Assembly: GCA_025453505.1 (NCBI GenBank)
Contig: JALOQG010000387.1
Span: forward strand, 1 to 5,014
DNA: 5,014 nucleotides
Reading direction: 5' to 3'
Origin: Myxococcota bacterium
GTDB lineage: Bacteria > Myxococcota_A > UBA9160 > PR03
In this document: in pieces, positions 1 through 5,014 of the stretch
Layout of the letters: the number at the start of each line of letters is the position of its first letter
How positions within the stretch are numbered: the stretch's first letter is position 1
The notes under the pieces: generated by a model
Seen by the model: the letters and a program-made list of their open reading frames with translations, nothing else
What the model was told of the DNA's origin: nothing
Databases searched by the model: none
Translations under genes and position numbers: made by a program

Positions 1-415
1 CGGGGCGCGGATCCGGCGCGGGCGATGTAGTGCGCCCGTCCAGGAAGAGCGTGAGCGGCGGTGGTGCGAGAACACCCGCGCGTGTCGTGAACTCCGGCGT
101 GATCTCGTCCAGCGGATCGACCGTGAACGGTTCTCGTTCGCAGTCGCTCGGGCCGGCCTGCGCGCAGGCGATCTCCTCGGCATCGACGAGTGTCAGACGG
201 TCGCCCGACCACGCAACGCCGAGCGTGTAACCCAGGATCTCGTCGAGATCGTCGAGACCCACCACGACGGTGAACACCGTCCCCGCCTCGACCGCCTGCG
301 GATCCACGTCCGTCTCGAGCGTGACGGCCGTGGCCGAGGCGCGCTGCGCGAGAGTCACCGCGAGAAGTCCCGCTACCCAGACCGACGACGACATTCCGAG
401 CCAGCGACGCCGCAT
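1..415 (-). CDS. Secreted protein of unknown function, possible cohesin-like domain (C-terminal part beyond window)
   Basis: An open frame of 138 codons reads from an ATG at 415 leftwards off the window edge with no stop. The start is supported by GGAGGT at 421-426, five bases upstream. Residues 1-30 look like a signal peptide: MRRR, a hydrophobic stretch around VWVAGLLAVTLA, then a likely cleavage site after ASA. The mature part begins LETDVDPQAVEAGTVFTV and continues GLDDLDEILGYTLGVAW, a layout resembling the first strands of cohesin-like beta-sandwich domains (a short 'avoid-gap' strand, then a strand around a G-Y/F-x-L-x-V core). Two cysteines (about residues 87 and 95) could form a disulfide outside the cytoplasm. 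It lies 61 bp downstream of the Rrf2 gene on the same strand, so co-transcription is possible, but no functional link is visible. The domain call is tentative. Codon use, signal peptide and ribosome binding site make a real gene likely. Confidence 0.68.
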   Translation of the reverse strand, partial: MRRRWLGMSSSVWVAGLLAVTLAQRASATAVTLETDVDPQAVEAGTVFTVVVGLDDLDEILGYTLGVAWSGDRLTLVDAEEIACAQAGPSDCEREPFTVDPLDEITPEFTTRAGVLAPPPLTLFLDGRTTSPAPDPRP

Positions 416-420
416 TCCGC

Positions 421-426
421 ACCTCC
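421..426 (-). promoter_or_regulatory. Shine-Dalgarno GGAGGT of the left-edge secreted-protein gene
   Basis: On the minus strand GGAGGT lies five bases before the ATG at 415. This favours that ATG over the internal one at 394 (Met8), which would cut off the basic start of the signal peptide. Confidence 0.6.
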
Positions 427-476
427 AACGAAGATCGTGCATCCTACTCCGCCCGCGCGCGGTCGTGGTTCAGAAT

Positions 477-1001
477 CTACGGACTCCGGCGACGCTTCGT
501 GGCTGGACGCTCGATCGCCCGGGTGCGTGCGCGCGCTCGCGTGCGGAGAGCAGACGCACGCAGCGCGGCACTAAGACGCACCGACGGATTTTCGGCACCC
601 TGCTGGACGCTCGCGAGTGTCGTGGACGCGCTCCACTCGCGGAAAGCGGTGGCGAGCGCGGAGCGTGAGGCATGCAGCGGACACGGGCGCGCCGCGTCGC
701 ACGCGCCCCACCCGAAGGCGCAGCGATCACCTGTCGGGTAGGCGTCAACGGCGGCGAGCACATCGCGAAACAGGATGTCCGCGGGGGCGCGTGCGAGCGT
801 AAAACCTCCGCCACGTCCCTTCTGGGACGCGAGTAGCCCCGCCAGGACCAGCCGCCGGAGGATCTTCGCCAGATAGTGGGGAGGGACTCCGCTTCCTTCG
901 GAGAGATCGCGCGCGAGGACCGGGGTCTCCGGCTCGGTCAGTGCCATCCAGGCCATGGCGCGCAGCGCATACTCCGCCGTCTGGGACAGGAAGCGATCCA
1001 T
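477..1001 (-). CDS. Rrf2-family transcriptional regulator with three-cysteine (Fe-S type) motif, NsrR/IscR-like
   Basis: The 174-residue protein begins MDRFLSQTAEYALRAMAWMA, the standard Rrf2 first helix. It has a winged helix-turn-helix at about residues 26-71: VLARDLSEGSGVPPHYLAKI, the recognition helix, then the wing KGRGGGFTLAR. Cysteines 94, 101 and 107 (C-x6-C-x5-C) sit where NsrR and IscR carry their iron-sulfur ligands, so it probably binds a cluster and senses NO, oxygen or redox state. The first gap is slightly longer than the five residues usual in IscR. After about residue 135 comes an Arg/Ala-rich tail without family similarity that I can recognise; it makes the protein somewhat long for an Rrf2 member. 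The gene is divergent from the heme-copper reductase operon across 135 bp, a common layout for a local regulator. The family call is strong. The exact sensor class (NsrR versus IscR versus other) cannot be decided here. The ATG at 1001 fits the family N-terminus; its Shine-Dalgarno (AGCAGG) is weak. Confidence 0.9.
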   Translation of the reverse strand: MDRFLSQTAEYALRAMAWMALTEPETPVLARDLSEGSGVPPHYLAKILRRLVLAGLLASQKGRGGGFTLARAPADILFRDVLAAVDAYPTGDRCAFGWGACDAARPCPLHASRSALATAFREWSASTTLASVQQGAENPSVRLSAALRASALRTRARARTRAIERPATKRRRSP

Positions 1002-1031
1002 TCGGGCACACCTGCTTTCGAGTCGCTATCG

Positions 1032-1059
1032 ACCTCGTTTCCGACGTGGGAGACGAGGT
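1032..1059. repeat. GC-rich inverted repeat in the divergent promoter region
   Basis: ACCTCGTTTCC (1032-1042) pairs with the segment 1049-1059 (GGAGACGAGGT) over 11 positions with one T/G wobble, around a 6-base loop (GACGTG). No T-run follows on either strand, so it does not look like an intrinsic terminator. It lies between the two divergent starts, 30 bases upstream of the regulator ATG. It could be a second operator, or a hairpin in a leader RNA. Function is not shown. Confidence 0.45.
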
Positions 1060-1087
1060 GCAGCCACGCGGTCATGGTAGACATACA

Positions 1088-1115
1088 GATAAAAAGAGCT
1101 AGAAGTCTTTTTATC
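1088..1115. promoter_or_regulatory. Candidate operator: perfect 10-bp AT-rich inverted repeat
   Basis: GATAAAAAGA (1088-1097) and its exact reverse complement TCTTTTTATC (1106-1115) flank an 8-base spacer (GCTAGAAG). This is a strikingly AT-rich island in a GC-rich region, between the divergent Rrf2 gene and the oxidase-like operon, ending four bases before the AAGGAG ribosome binding site at 1120. Rrf2 regulators bind dyad sites of about this size, so autoregulation plus control of the operon is a reasonable inference. The sequence does not match the NsrR consensus as I remember it, nor an FNR/Dnr box (TTGAT-N4-ATCAA). Another regulator could use it. Confidence 0.55.
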
Positions 1116-1119
1116 GATC

Positions 1120-1125
1120 AAGGAG
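1120..1125 (+). promoter_or_regulatory. Shine-Dalgarno AAGGAG of the first operon gene
   Basis: AAGGAG lies 11 bases before ATG 1137 and 14 before a second in-frame ATG at 1140. The first is closer to usual spacing, and both give essentially the same protein. The open frame continues upstream to an ATG at 876, but that region lies over the Rrf2 gene and lacks membrane-protein character, so the early start is rejected. Confidence 0.55.
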
Positions 1126-1676
1126 CCCCCTCCAAGATGATGCGGCGCGGCATCGAACTCGAACTGCTCCTGGCAAACCGGCCGTACGCGCAGCGCTGGC
1201 TCGTCTTGTCCCTGGCCGTGCTGGTGCTGGCGGGGCTCTTCGCGCTGGCCGTCGTGATCGGGCGCATGCCGCCCTTCGACCGCTGGGTGACGGATCCCCT
1301 CTTCTTCAAGCGCTGCCTGGTCGCGCACGTGAACATGGCCCTCGTCGCCTGGTTCTACTCGTTCCTGGCCGCGCTGCTCCTCCTGCTGCTGCCGCGTACC
1401 GAGACTCCGCCCTGGCCGGTCCGGCACTCGGCGTCGATCGCGGCCACGGGCGTGGCGCTCCAGATGCTCGGCGCAGGGGTCCCCGACGCGCAGCCCGTGC
1501 TCGCAAACTACATCCCGACGATCGATCACTGGCTGTTCCAGTGCGGTCAGTTCGTCTTCGCCGCGGGCGTGCTCGCGAGTCTGTCCGGTTCGCACGTGCT
1601 GCCCTGGCGGGATGCAGCGGAGTCCGCGCGAGCCTCGGCCGCGGTGCACGGACTGCGCGCGACCGCCGTGGCTCTC

Positions 1677-1690
1677 CTGCTGACGCGCGC
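1677..1690 (+). other. Probable frameshift site (one base missing)
   Basis: Upstream of this point frame A gives hydrophobic membrane sequence and frame B gives Arg-rich shadow sequence; downstream the roles swap. Adding one G to CTGCTGACGCG, making CTGCTGGACGCG, joins the frames cleanly. No X-XXY-YYZ slippery heptamer is present, so programmed -1 frameshifting is not supported. The exact base could lie anywhere from about 1660 to 1700. Confidence 0.7.
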
Positions 1691-2504
1691 TTCGAGCTCC
1701 TGGTCTGGGGACTCGGCCACGTGCTCCAACTCGCCTGCGCGCTCGCCATGGTGGTGGTCTGGCTGCTGCTGATCGAATCGGCGACGGGTGCGCCGCCCGT
1801 GAGTTCGCGCGGCGCTGCCGTTCTCTTCGTCGCTTCGCTCGTGCCGTGGGCGATCGCGCCGCTGCTCGCTGCGCGGGGCGCTGCCGGGGCGAGCCCGCAC
1901 GCGGGCTTTACGCTCCTCATGCAACTCGGCATCGCCCCGACGGTCGGCATCTTCCTCGCGCTCTGCGTGGGTGCGTTGCGCCGCGCGCACCGTGAGGACC
2001 GCCTCGGCGAGCAGGGCCTCGCCGACCCTCGCGTCGTCGGATTCGCGGTGAGTGCGGCTCTCTCGCTGCTCGGCTTCGCGATCGGCGCCGCGATCCGCGG
2101 CTCCAACACGATGGTCCCCGCCCACTATCACGCGTCGGTGGGCGCGATCACGGTCGCCTTCATGACGGGTTGCTTCGCACTCCTCGGCGTGCTCTCGCCG
2201 AGCGCCCCGCGCGCGCTGCGCCGCGCCGCGGCCTGGCAGCCGCCGCTCTACGGGGGCGGCATGCTGCTCTTCGCAGCGGGCTTCGCGCTGGCGGGTGCGC
2301 ACGGGATGGGGCGCAAGCTCTACGGAGCCGAGCAGGCGACCCGGAGCTTTGCCGAGAGCGTCGGTCTCGTGGTGATGGGCGCCGGAGGATTCGTGGCCGT
2401 CGCGGGAGGCGTGCTCTTCCTGATCCTCGCCGGCACCGCCACCGTGTGGCGTCGTTCCACGCGCCGCTCTCGCGCACTCTCGCCGGCTCTCGCGCCGGCG
2501 CCCT

Positions 2505-2509
2505 GGAGG
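2505..2509 (+). promoter_or_regulatory. Shine-Dalgarno GGAGG overlapping the upstream gene's 3' end
   Basis: GGAGG lies in the last sense codons of the upstream gene, directly before its TGA (2510-2512), and six bases before the ATG at 2516. The arrangement suggests translational coupling between the broken subunit-I-like gene and the small membrane protein. Confidence 0.65.
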
Positions 2510-2515
2510 TGAAGC

Positions 2516-2695
2516 ATGACGTCCAAGCTGACGCCCGACACGAAGCCCGACAAAGAACCCGACAAGCACCCGATCCAGCGGCTCATGGACAACGTCTGGC
2601 TGCTGCTGGTGCTGGGCTTCGTGATTCCTACGGTTTCGTACACGCTGTGGGCTTGGATCGAGGTCCTGCGCGTGCCGCAGGCCACATTGCCTTGA
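2516..2695 (+). CDS. Small single-span membrane protein of the reductase operon (59 aa)
   Basis: This short gene starts with ATG at 2516, six bases after GGAGG, and ends with TGA at 2693-2695. The protein has a charged N-terminal part with three P-D-x-x units (PDTK PDKE PDKH, about residues 7-18). One hydrophobic helix follows at about residues 27-48 (DNVWLLLVLGFVIPTVSYTL), then a short tail WAWIEVLRVPQATLP. It begins three bases after the preceding stop, and the CuA subunit gene begins 19 bases after its own stop, so it belongs to the same transcript. Small one-helix subunits are common in heme-copper oxidase complexes (for example CcoQ-type and subunit IV-type proteins), so a structural or assembly role is likely. 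I do not recognise a named family. Position, coupling and ribosome binding site make the gene convincing despite its size. Confidence 0.75.
   Translation: MTSKLTPDTKPDKEPDKHPIQRLMDNVWLLLVLGFVIPTVSYTLWAWIEVLRVPQATLP
2534..2569 (+). repeat. Three tandem 12-base units encoding P-D-x-x
   Basis: Three consecutive 12-base units each start CCCGACA and encode PDTK, PDKE and PDKH at the N-terminus of the small membrane protein. They look like a recent short in-frame duplication. Copy number may vary between relatives. Confidence 0.6.
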
Positions 2696-2714
2696 GCGGC
2701 AGGGGAGCAAGTCG

Positions 2715-3245
2715 ATGAGCAGCATTCAATCACCGCCGGCCGGCTGGTTCAAGGCGCCGAGCGGTTCGGAACGCCTCTGGATCGGCATCGCGATGGCCTG
2801 GTGCATCGTGATGACCATCGCGATGCCCTACTGGCTCTTCTTCGGGAAGCAGAACAGTACGGGTGAGTCGTACCGGGTGACGCCGGCGGCCTTCGCAAAG
2901 CGCGTGGGCACCTTCGTCGAGAGCCACAAGGTGGGCGACCTCCAGGGCGTGCCGATCGTGGAGCCGGCACCGGGCGGTGACGCCTATCTGTTGGCGCGCA
3001 TGTGGCAGTGGTATCCGGTGCTGAAGCTCCGCAAGAACCAGACCTATCGCGTCCACATCTCGTCGATGGACCTTCAGCACGGCTTCTCGCTGCAGCCGTT
3101 GAACATGAACTTCCAGGTCCTTCCGACCTACGACCACGTGCTGACGCTGACGCCCACGAGCGCCGGCGAGTTCTCGATCGTCTGCAACGAATTCTGCGGG
3201 ATCGGCCATCACCTGATGACGGGCCGGATCCTGGTCGAGGAGTAG
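2715..3245 (+). CDS. CuA-containing subunit II of a heme-copper reductase (cytochrome c oxidase subunit II family)
   Basis: The 176-residue protein accepts electrons from a periplasmic donor such as cytochrome c or a cupredoxin through a dinuclear CuA centre and passes them to subunit I. A single N-terminal membrane helix (about residues 21-43, LWIGIAMAWCIVMTIAMPYW) anchors a periplasmic cupredoxin-fold domain. All CuA ligands are visible: His122 (DLQHGFSL), then Cys157, Glu159, Cys161, His165 and Met168 in CNEFCGIGHHLM. The aromatic run WQWY (97-100) matches the electron-entry patch of the family. There is no CxxCH heme c motif. It is short compared with mitochondrial-type subunit II (two helices) and closer in layout to the one-helix ba3-type and CuA-type NOR subunits. 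AGGGGAG at 2701-2707 lies seven bases before the ATG. Its stop is five bases before the start of subunit I, so the two are almost certainly made together. The family call is very strong; whether the complex reduces O2 or NO depends on subunit I. Confidence 0.95.
   Translation: MSSIQSPPAGWFKAPSGSERLWIGIAMAWCIVMTIAMPYWLFFGKQNSTGESYRVTPAAFAKRVGTFVESHKVGDLQGVPIVEPAPGGDAYLLARMWQWYPVLKLRKNQTYRVHISSMDLQHGFSLQPLNMNFQVLPTYDHVLTLTPTSAGEFSIVCNEFCGIGHHLMTGRILVEE
3237..3242 (+). promoter_or_regulatory. Shine-Dalgarno GAGGAG deciding the GTG start of subunit I
   Basis: GAGGAG at the very end of the subunit II gene lies eight bases before GTG 3251. The only upstream ATG in the frame (3002) is deep inside the subunit II gene, so the GTG is preferred. 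Confidence 0.75.
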
Positions 3246-3250
3246 ATCCC

Positions 3251-5005
3251 GTGAGCAGCATCACCGTCGACGGTGCCATTCCGGCCCCCGCTCCCAGGGG
3301 CAACCATCCCGCGGGTGCGGTGCGCACCTGCGACACCACCGGTCTGCCCCTCTGCGAGGTGTCGTCGCGCTTCGTGCGTTGGCACGCCGTTGCCGCGGTG
3401 GTCTTCCTGTTGATCGGGGGCGTCGGCGCGATCCTGCTGGCGCTGACGCGCTGGCCGGCCGTGCATCTGCTCGACGCGACCTGGTACTACCGGATCCTCA
3501 CGCTGCACGGCCTCAACATGCTGATCTTCTGGATCCTGAACTTCGAGGTCGCGCTGCTCTACTTCGTCGGCACGACGCTTTTGAACAGCCGACTCTACTC
3601 GGTGAAGCTGGCGTGGATCGGCTTCGTGATGATGATCGTCGGCGCGATCGTCGTCGACGTGGCGATCTTCCAGGGCAAGAGCGACGTGCTGATGACGTCG
3701 TACGTGCCGCTGCTCGCCGACCCGGCCTTCTACCTGGGCCTCATCCTGGTGGCGGTCGGTTGCCTGATCGGCGTGATCAACTACTTCGGCACCGTCTACA
3801 TCGCGAAGCGCGACCGCACCTACGAGGGTTCGGTGCCGCTCGTGGTCTTCGGCGCCCACGCCGCCGCGATCATCGCCGTGGTGACGCTGCTGCACGCCGC
3901 GGCCGCGATCGTTCCGGCCTTCCTGTGGTCGATCAAGTTGATCGACGTCCCCGATCCCTCCTGGTACCGCTCGACCTGGTGGGGCCTCGGGCACATGTCG
4001 CAGCAGGTGAACGTCTGCGCGATGGTGTCGGTCTGGTACTTCATCGGCGCGCTCACCGTCGGCGCGAAGCCGCTCTCGGAGTCGGTCTGCCGCGGCGCCT
4101 TCCTGCTCTACATCCTCTTCATCAACGTCGCCTCGGCGCACCACCTGCTCACCGACCCGGGCGTGAGCGTCGGCTGGAAGATCTGGAACACGTCGTACGC
4201 GATGTACCTCGCGGTGCTCGCCTCGATGATCCACGGCTTCACGGTGCCCGCCTCCGTCGAGGTGGCGATGCGGAAGAAGGGCTTCGATCGCGGGCTCTTC
4301 GGATGGCTCACGGCCGCGCCGTGGAGCAATCCCGGCTTCTCGGCCTTCTTCCTGTCCCTCGTGATCTTCGGCTTCGGCGGCGGCATCACCGGCGTCGTGC
4401 TGGGGACCAACCAGATCAACATCATGGCCCACAACACCCTCCGGATCCCCGGGCACTTCCACGTGACGGTGGTGGGCGGGACGACGCTGGCCTTCATGGG
4501 CCTCACCTACTACGTCGTGCCGCTCCTGTTCCAGCGCGAGTTCTACGGCCGGATGTGGTGCCGCCTCCAGCCGTGGATCTTCGGGATCGGAATCTCGACG
4601 ATGGCGATCGGGATGTCCTTCGCCGGGTCCTACGGCGTTCCGCGGCGCCACTGGGACGTCGAGTTCTCGGGGGCGCAGTTCGCCGTGGGGTTCGACTCCG
4701 GGGCGCACGTGATGCTCGGGCTCATGGGCGTGGGATCGGTGATCGCCACCCTGGGACTGCTGCTGTACATCGGTCTCGTCGTGGCGGCGGTCTTCTTCGG
4801 CCGGAGTGTCGCAGGGCAGCCGATGACCGCATGGCACACCGAGCGGCGCATCGCCGAGTCGATCCGGCGCGAGTCGGAGACCCACGAGGGCGACGTGCAC
4901 CGGACTCCCGGAACGCTCGTGCTCGCGGGCGTCTTCCTGCTGAGCTTCGCCGTCTACTACTTCGCGAACTGGAAGTGGCTGTCGGACGTCTGGCACGTCC
5001 GCTAG
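3251..5005 (+). CDS. Heme-copper reductase catalytic subunit I, probable CuA-type nitric oxide reductase (Gln at the active-site Tyr position)
   Basis: This 584-residue membrane protein starts at GTG 3251 and has about 13 predicted helices. The canonical metal ligands are all present: His86 in helix II (LTLHGLNMLIFW) and His404 for the low-spin heme, His402 for the high-spin heme (GHFHVTVVGGT), and CuB ligands His248 (WWGLGHMSQQVN), His297 and His298 (SAHHLLTDPG). PRR at 464-466 matches the conserved heme-propionate arginines. The helix-VI residue four after His248 is Gln252. Oxygen reductases of A and B type have the cross-linked Tyr there, and cNOR/qNOR have Glu. Loss of that Tyr argues against O2 reduction and for NO reduction, as in the alternative CuA-linked NOR families (eNOR, sNOR and relatives). 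I cannot assign the exact subfamily. Glu99 and Asn97 in helix II, and Tyr316 and Tyr319 in helix VIII, are polar residues that might serve proton uptake. The N-terminal 40 residues are soluble, with CDTTGLPLC (Cys27, Cys35). It is the last operon gene in the window, and no subunit III is visible. Automated pipelines would probably label it cytochrome c oxidase subunit I. Confidence 0.92.
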   Translation: MSSITVDGAIPAPAPRGNHPAGAVRTCDTTGLPLCEVSSRFVRWHAVAAVVFLLIGGVGAILLALTRWPAVHLLDATWYYRILTLHGLNMLIFWILNFEVALLYFVGTTLLNSRLYSVKLAWIGFVMMIVGAIVVDVAIFQGKSDVLMTSYVPLLADPAFYLGLILVAVGCLIGVINYFGTVYIAKRDRTYEGSVPLVVFGAHAAAIIAVVTLLHAAAAIVPAFLWSIKLIDVPDPSWYRSTWWGLGHMSQQVNVCAMVSVWYFIGALTVGAKPLSESVCRGAFLLYILFINVASAHHLLTDPGVSVGWKIWNTSYAMYLAVLASMIHGFTVPASVEVAMRKKGFDRGLFGWLTAAPWSNPGFSAFFLSLVIFGFGGGITGVVLGTNQINIMAHNTLRIPGHFHVTVVGGTTLAFMGLTYYVVPLLFQREFYGRMWCRLQPWIFGIGISTMAIGMSFAGSYGVPRRHWDVEFSGAQFAVGFDSGAHVMLGLMGVGSVIATLGLLLYIGLVVAAVFFGRSVAGQPMTAWHTERRIAESIRRESETHEGDVHRTPGTLVLAGVFLLSFAVYYFANWKWLSDVWHVR

Positions 5006-5014
5006 CGCCCGCCC

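Larger units (their letters stand above)
1137..2512 (+). pseudogene. Heme-copper oxidase subunit-I-like membrane protein, interrupted by a frameshift
   Basis: Two overlapping frames together encode one polytopic protein: 1137 to about 1682 (frame A, whose stop is at 1770-1772) and about 1685 to 2512 (frame B). Restoring one base near 1683 gives about 458 residues in which the join reads VALLLDARFELLVWGLGH. Features resembling heme-copper oxidase subunit I are a helix-II-like segment LVAHVNMALVAWFYSF with His64, a helix-VI-like segment LLVWGLGHVLQ with His195, and a helix-X-like segment MVPAHYHASVGAITVAFM with His330 and His332 (numbering of the repaired protein). The adjacent HH pair that supplies the other two CuB ligands is absent: the helix-VII-like part reads AAVLFVASLVPWAIAPLLAA. 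It may therefore bind hemes but not a normal binuclear centre, acting as an accessory membrane subunit. It is the first gene of the operon, and its stop overlaps the next gene's ribosome binding site. The break may be a true mutation or a base error in the sequence. As read, neither fragment alone holds all the histidines. Family assignment is by motif recognition only. Confidence 0.78.

Noticed and set aside
270..814. Short plus-strand and alternative-frame open frames across the left region
   Set aside because: They overlap the Rrf2 gene or the secreted-protein gene in other frames and show Arg/Ser-rich shadow composition without ribosome binding sites.
1078..1105. Sigma-70 promoter with TAGACA (-35) and TAGAAG (-10), 16-base spacing
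   Set aside because: The -35 is one mismatch from consensus but the -10 matches only about half of its positions, so it is too weak to annotate.
1108..1121. FNR/Dnr-type box near TTTTTATCGATCAA
   Set aside because: Only the right half-site ATCAA matches; the left half is TTTTT instead of TTGAT.
876..1136. Extending the first operon gene upstream to the ATG at 876
   Set aside because: This part overlaps the Rrf2 gene and intergenic dyads and shows no family-like sequence. AAGGAG before ATG 1137 marks the start.
1677..1690. Programmed -1 ribosomal frameshifting
   Set aside because: No slippery heptamer or evident downstream stimulatory structure, and a one-base loss explains the data more simply.
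1547..2725. A 392-codon minus-strand open frame opposite the subunit-I-like gene
   Set aside because: Charged low-complexity product typical of an antisense shadow. The plus-strand frames carry membrane helices and heme-type motifs.
3002..3250. Extending subunit I upstream to the ATG at 3002
   Set aside because: The extension lies wholly over the CuA subunit gene, including its ligand motif. GTG 3251 has GAGGAG at ideal spacing and gives a normal N-terminus.
3209..4996. A 595-codon open frame on the minus strand opposite subunit I
   Set aside because: It is a mirror of the G/C-ending codons of subunit I. Its product is an implausible run of Asp, Glu, His, Arg and Gln, and the plus strand has clear catalytic motifs.

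Overview
This is a GC-rich chromosomal segment whose real genes strongly prefer G/C at third codon positions. No ribosomal or other lineage marker is present. A Gram-negative, aerobic or denitrifying proteobacterium-like or myxobacterium-like organism is plausible, but the sequence does not settle it.

Layout. The left part (1-1001) is on the minus strand. It holds the 5' part of a secreted protein of unknown function that runs off the left edge, and upstream of it a complete Rrf2-family regulator with three cysteines placed as in the iron-sulfur sensors NsrR and IscR. A 135-bp divergent intergenic region (1002-1136) follows. It contains an AT-rich perfect 10-bp inverted repeat (1088-1115) directly before a Shine-Dalgarno sequence, and a second, GC-rich hairpin-forming repeat (1032-1059).

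The right part (1137-5005) is a tightly packed plus-strand operon of four genes: a heme-copper-oxidase subunit-I-like membrane protein broken by a frameshift near 1683; a 59-residue single-span membrane protein; a CuA-carrying subunit II; and a 584-residue catalytic subunit I. Gaps are 3 to 19 bp, and each internal gene has a good Shine-Dalgarno.

How they fit together. The last two genes form a CuA-type heme-copper reductase. Subunit I has all six canonical heme and CuB histidines, but in helix VI the residue four after the CuB histidine is Gln, not the cross-linked Tyr of oxygen reductases and not the Glu of cNOR/qNOR. This suggests a non-canonical, CuA-containing nitric oxide reductase (eNOR/sNOR-like) rather than an oxygen-reducing oxidase. 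The broken first gene encodes a paralogous subunit-I-like protein that keeps heme-type histidines but lacks the HH pair needed for CuB, so it may be an accessory or heme-only subunit. The divergent Rrf2 protein, if it senses NO or redox state through a cluster, is a natural candidate regulator acting on the inverted repeat. That regulatory link is inference.
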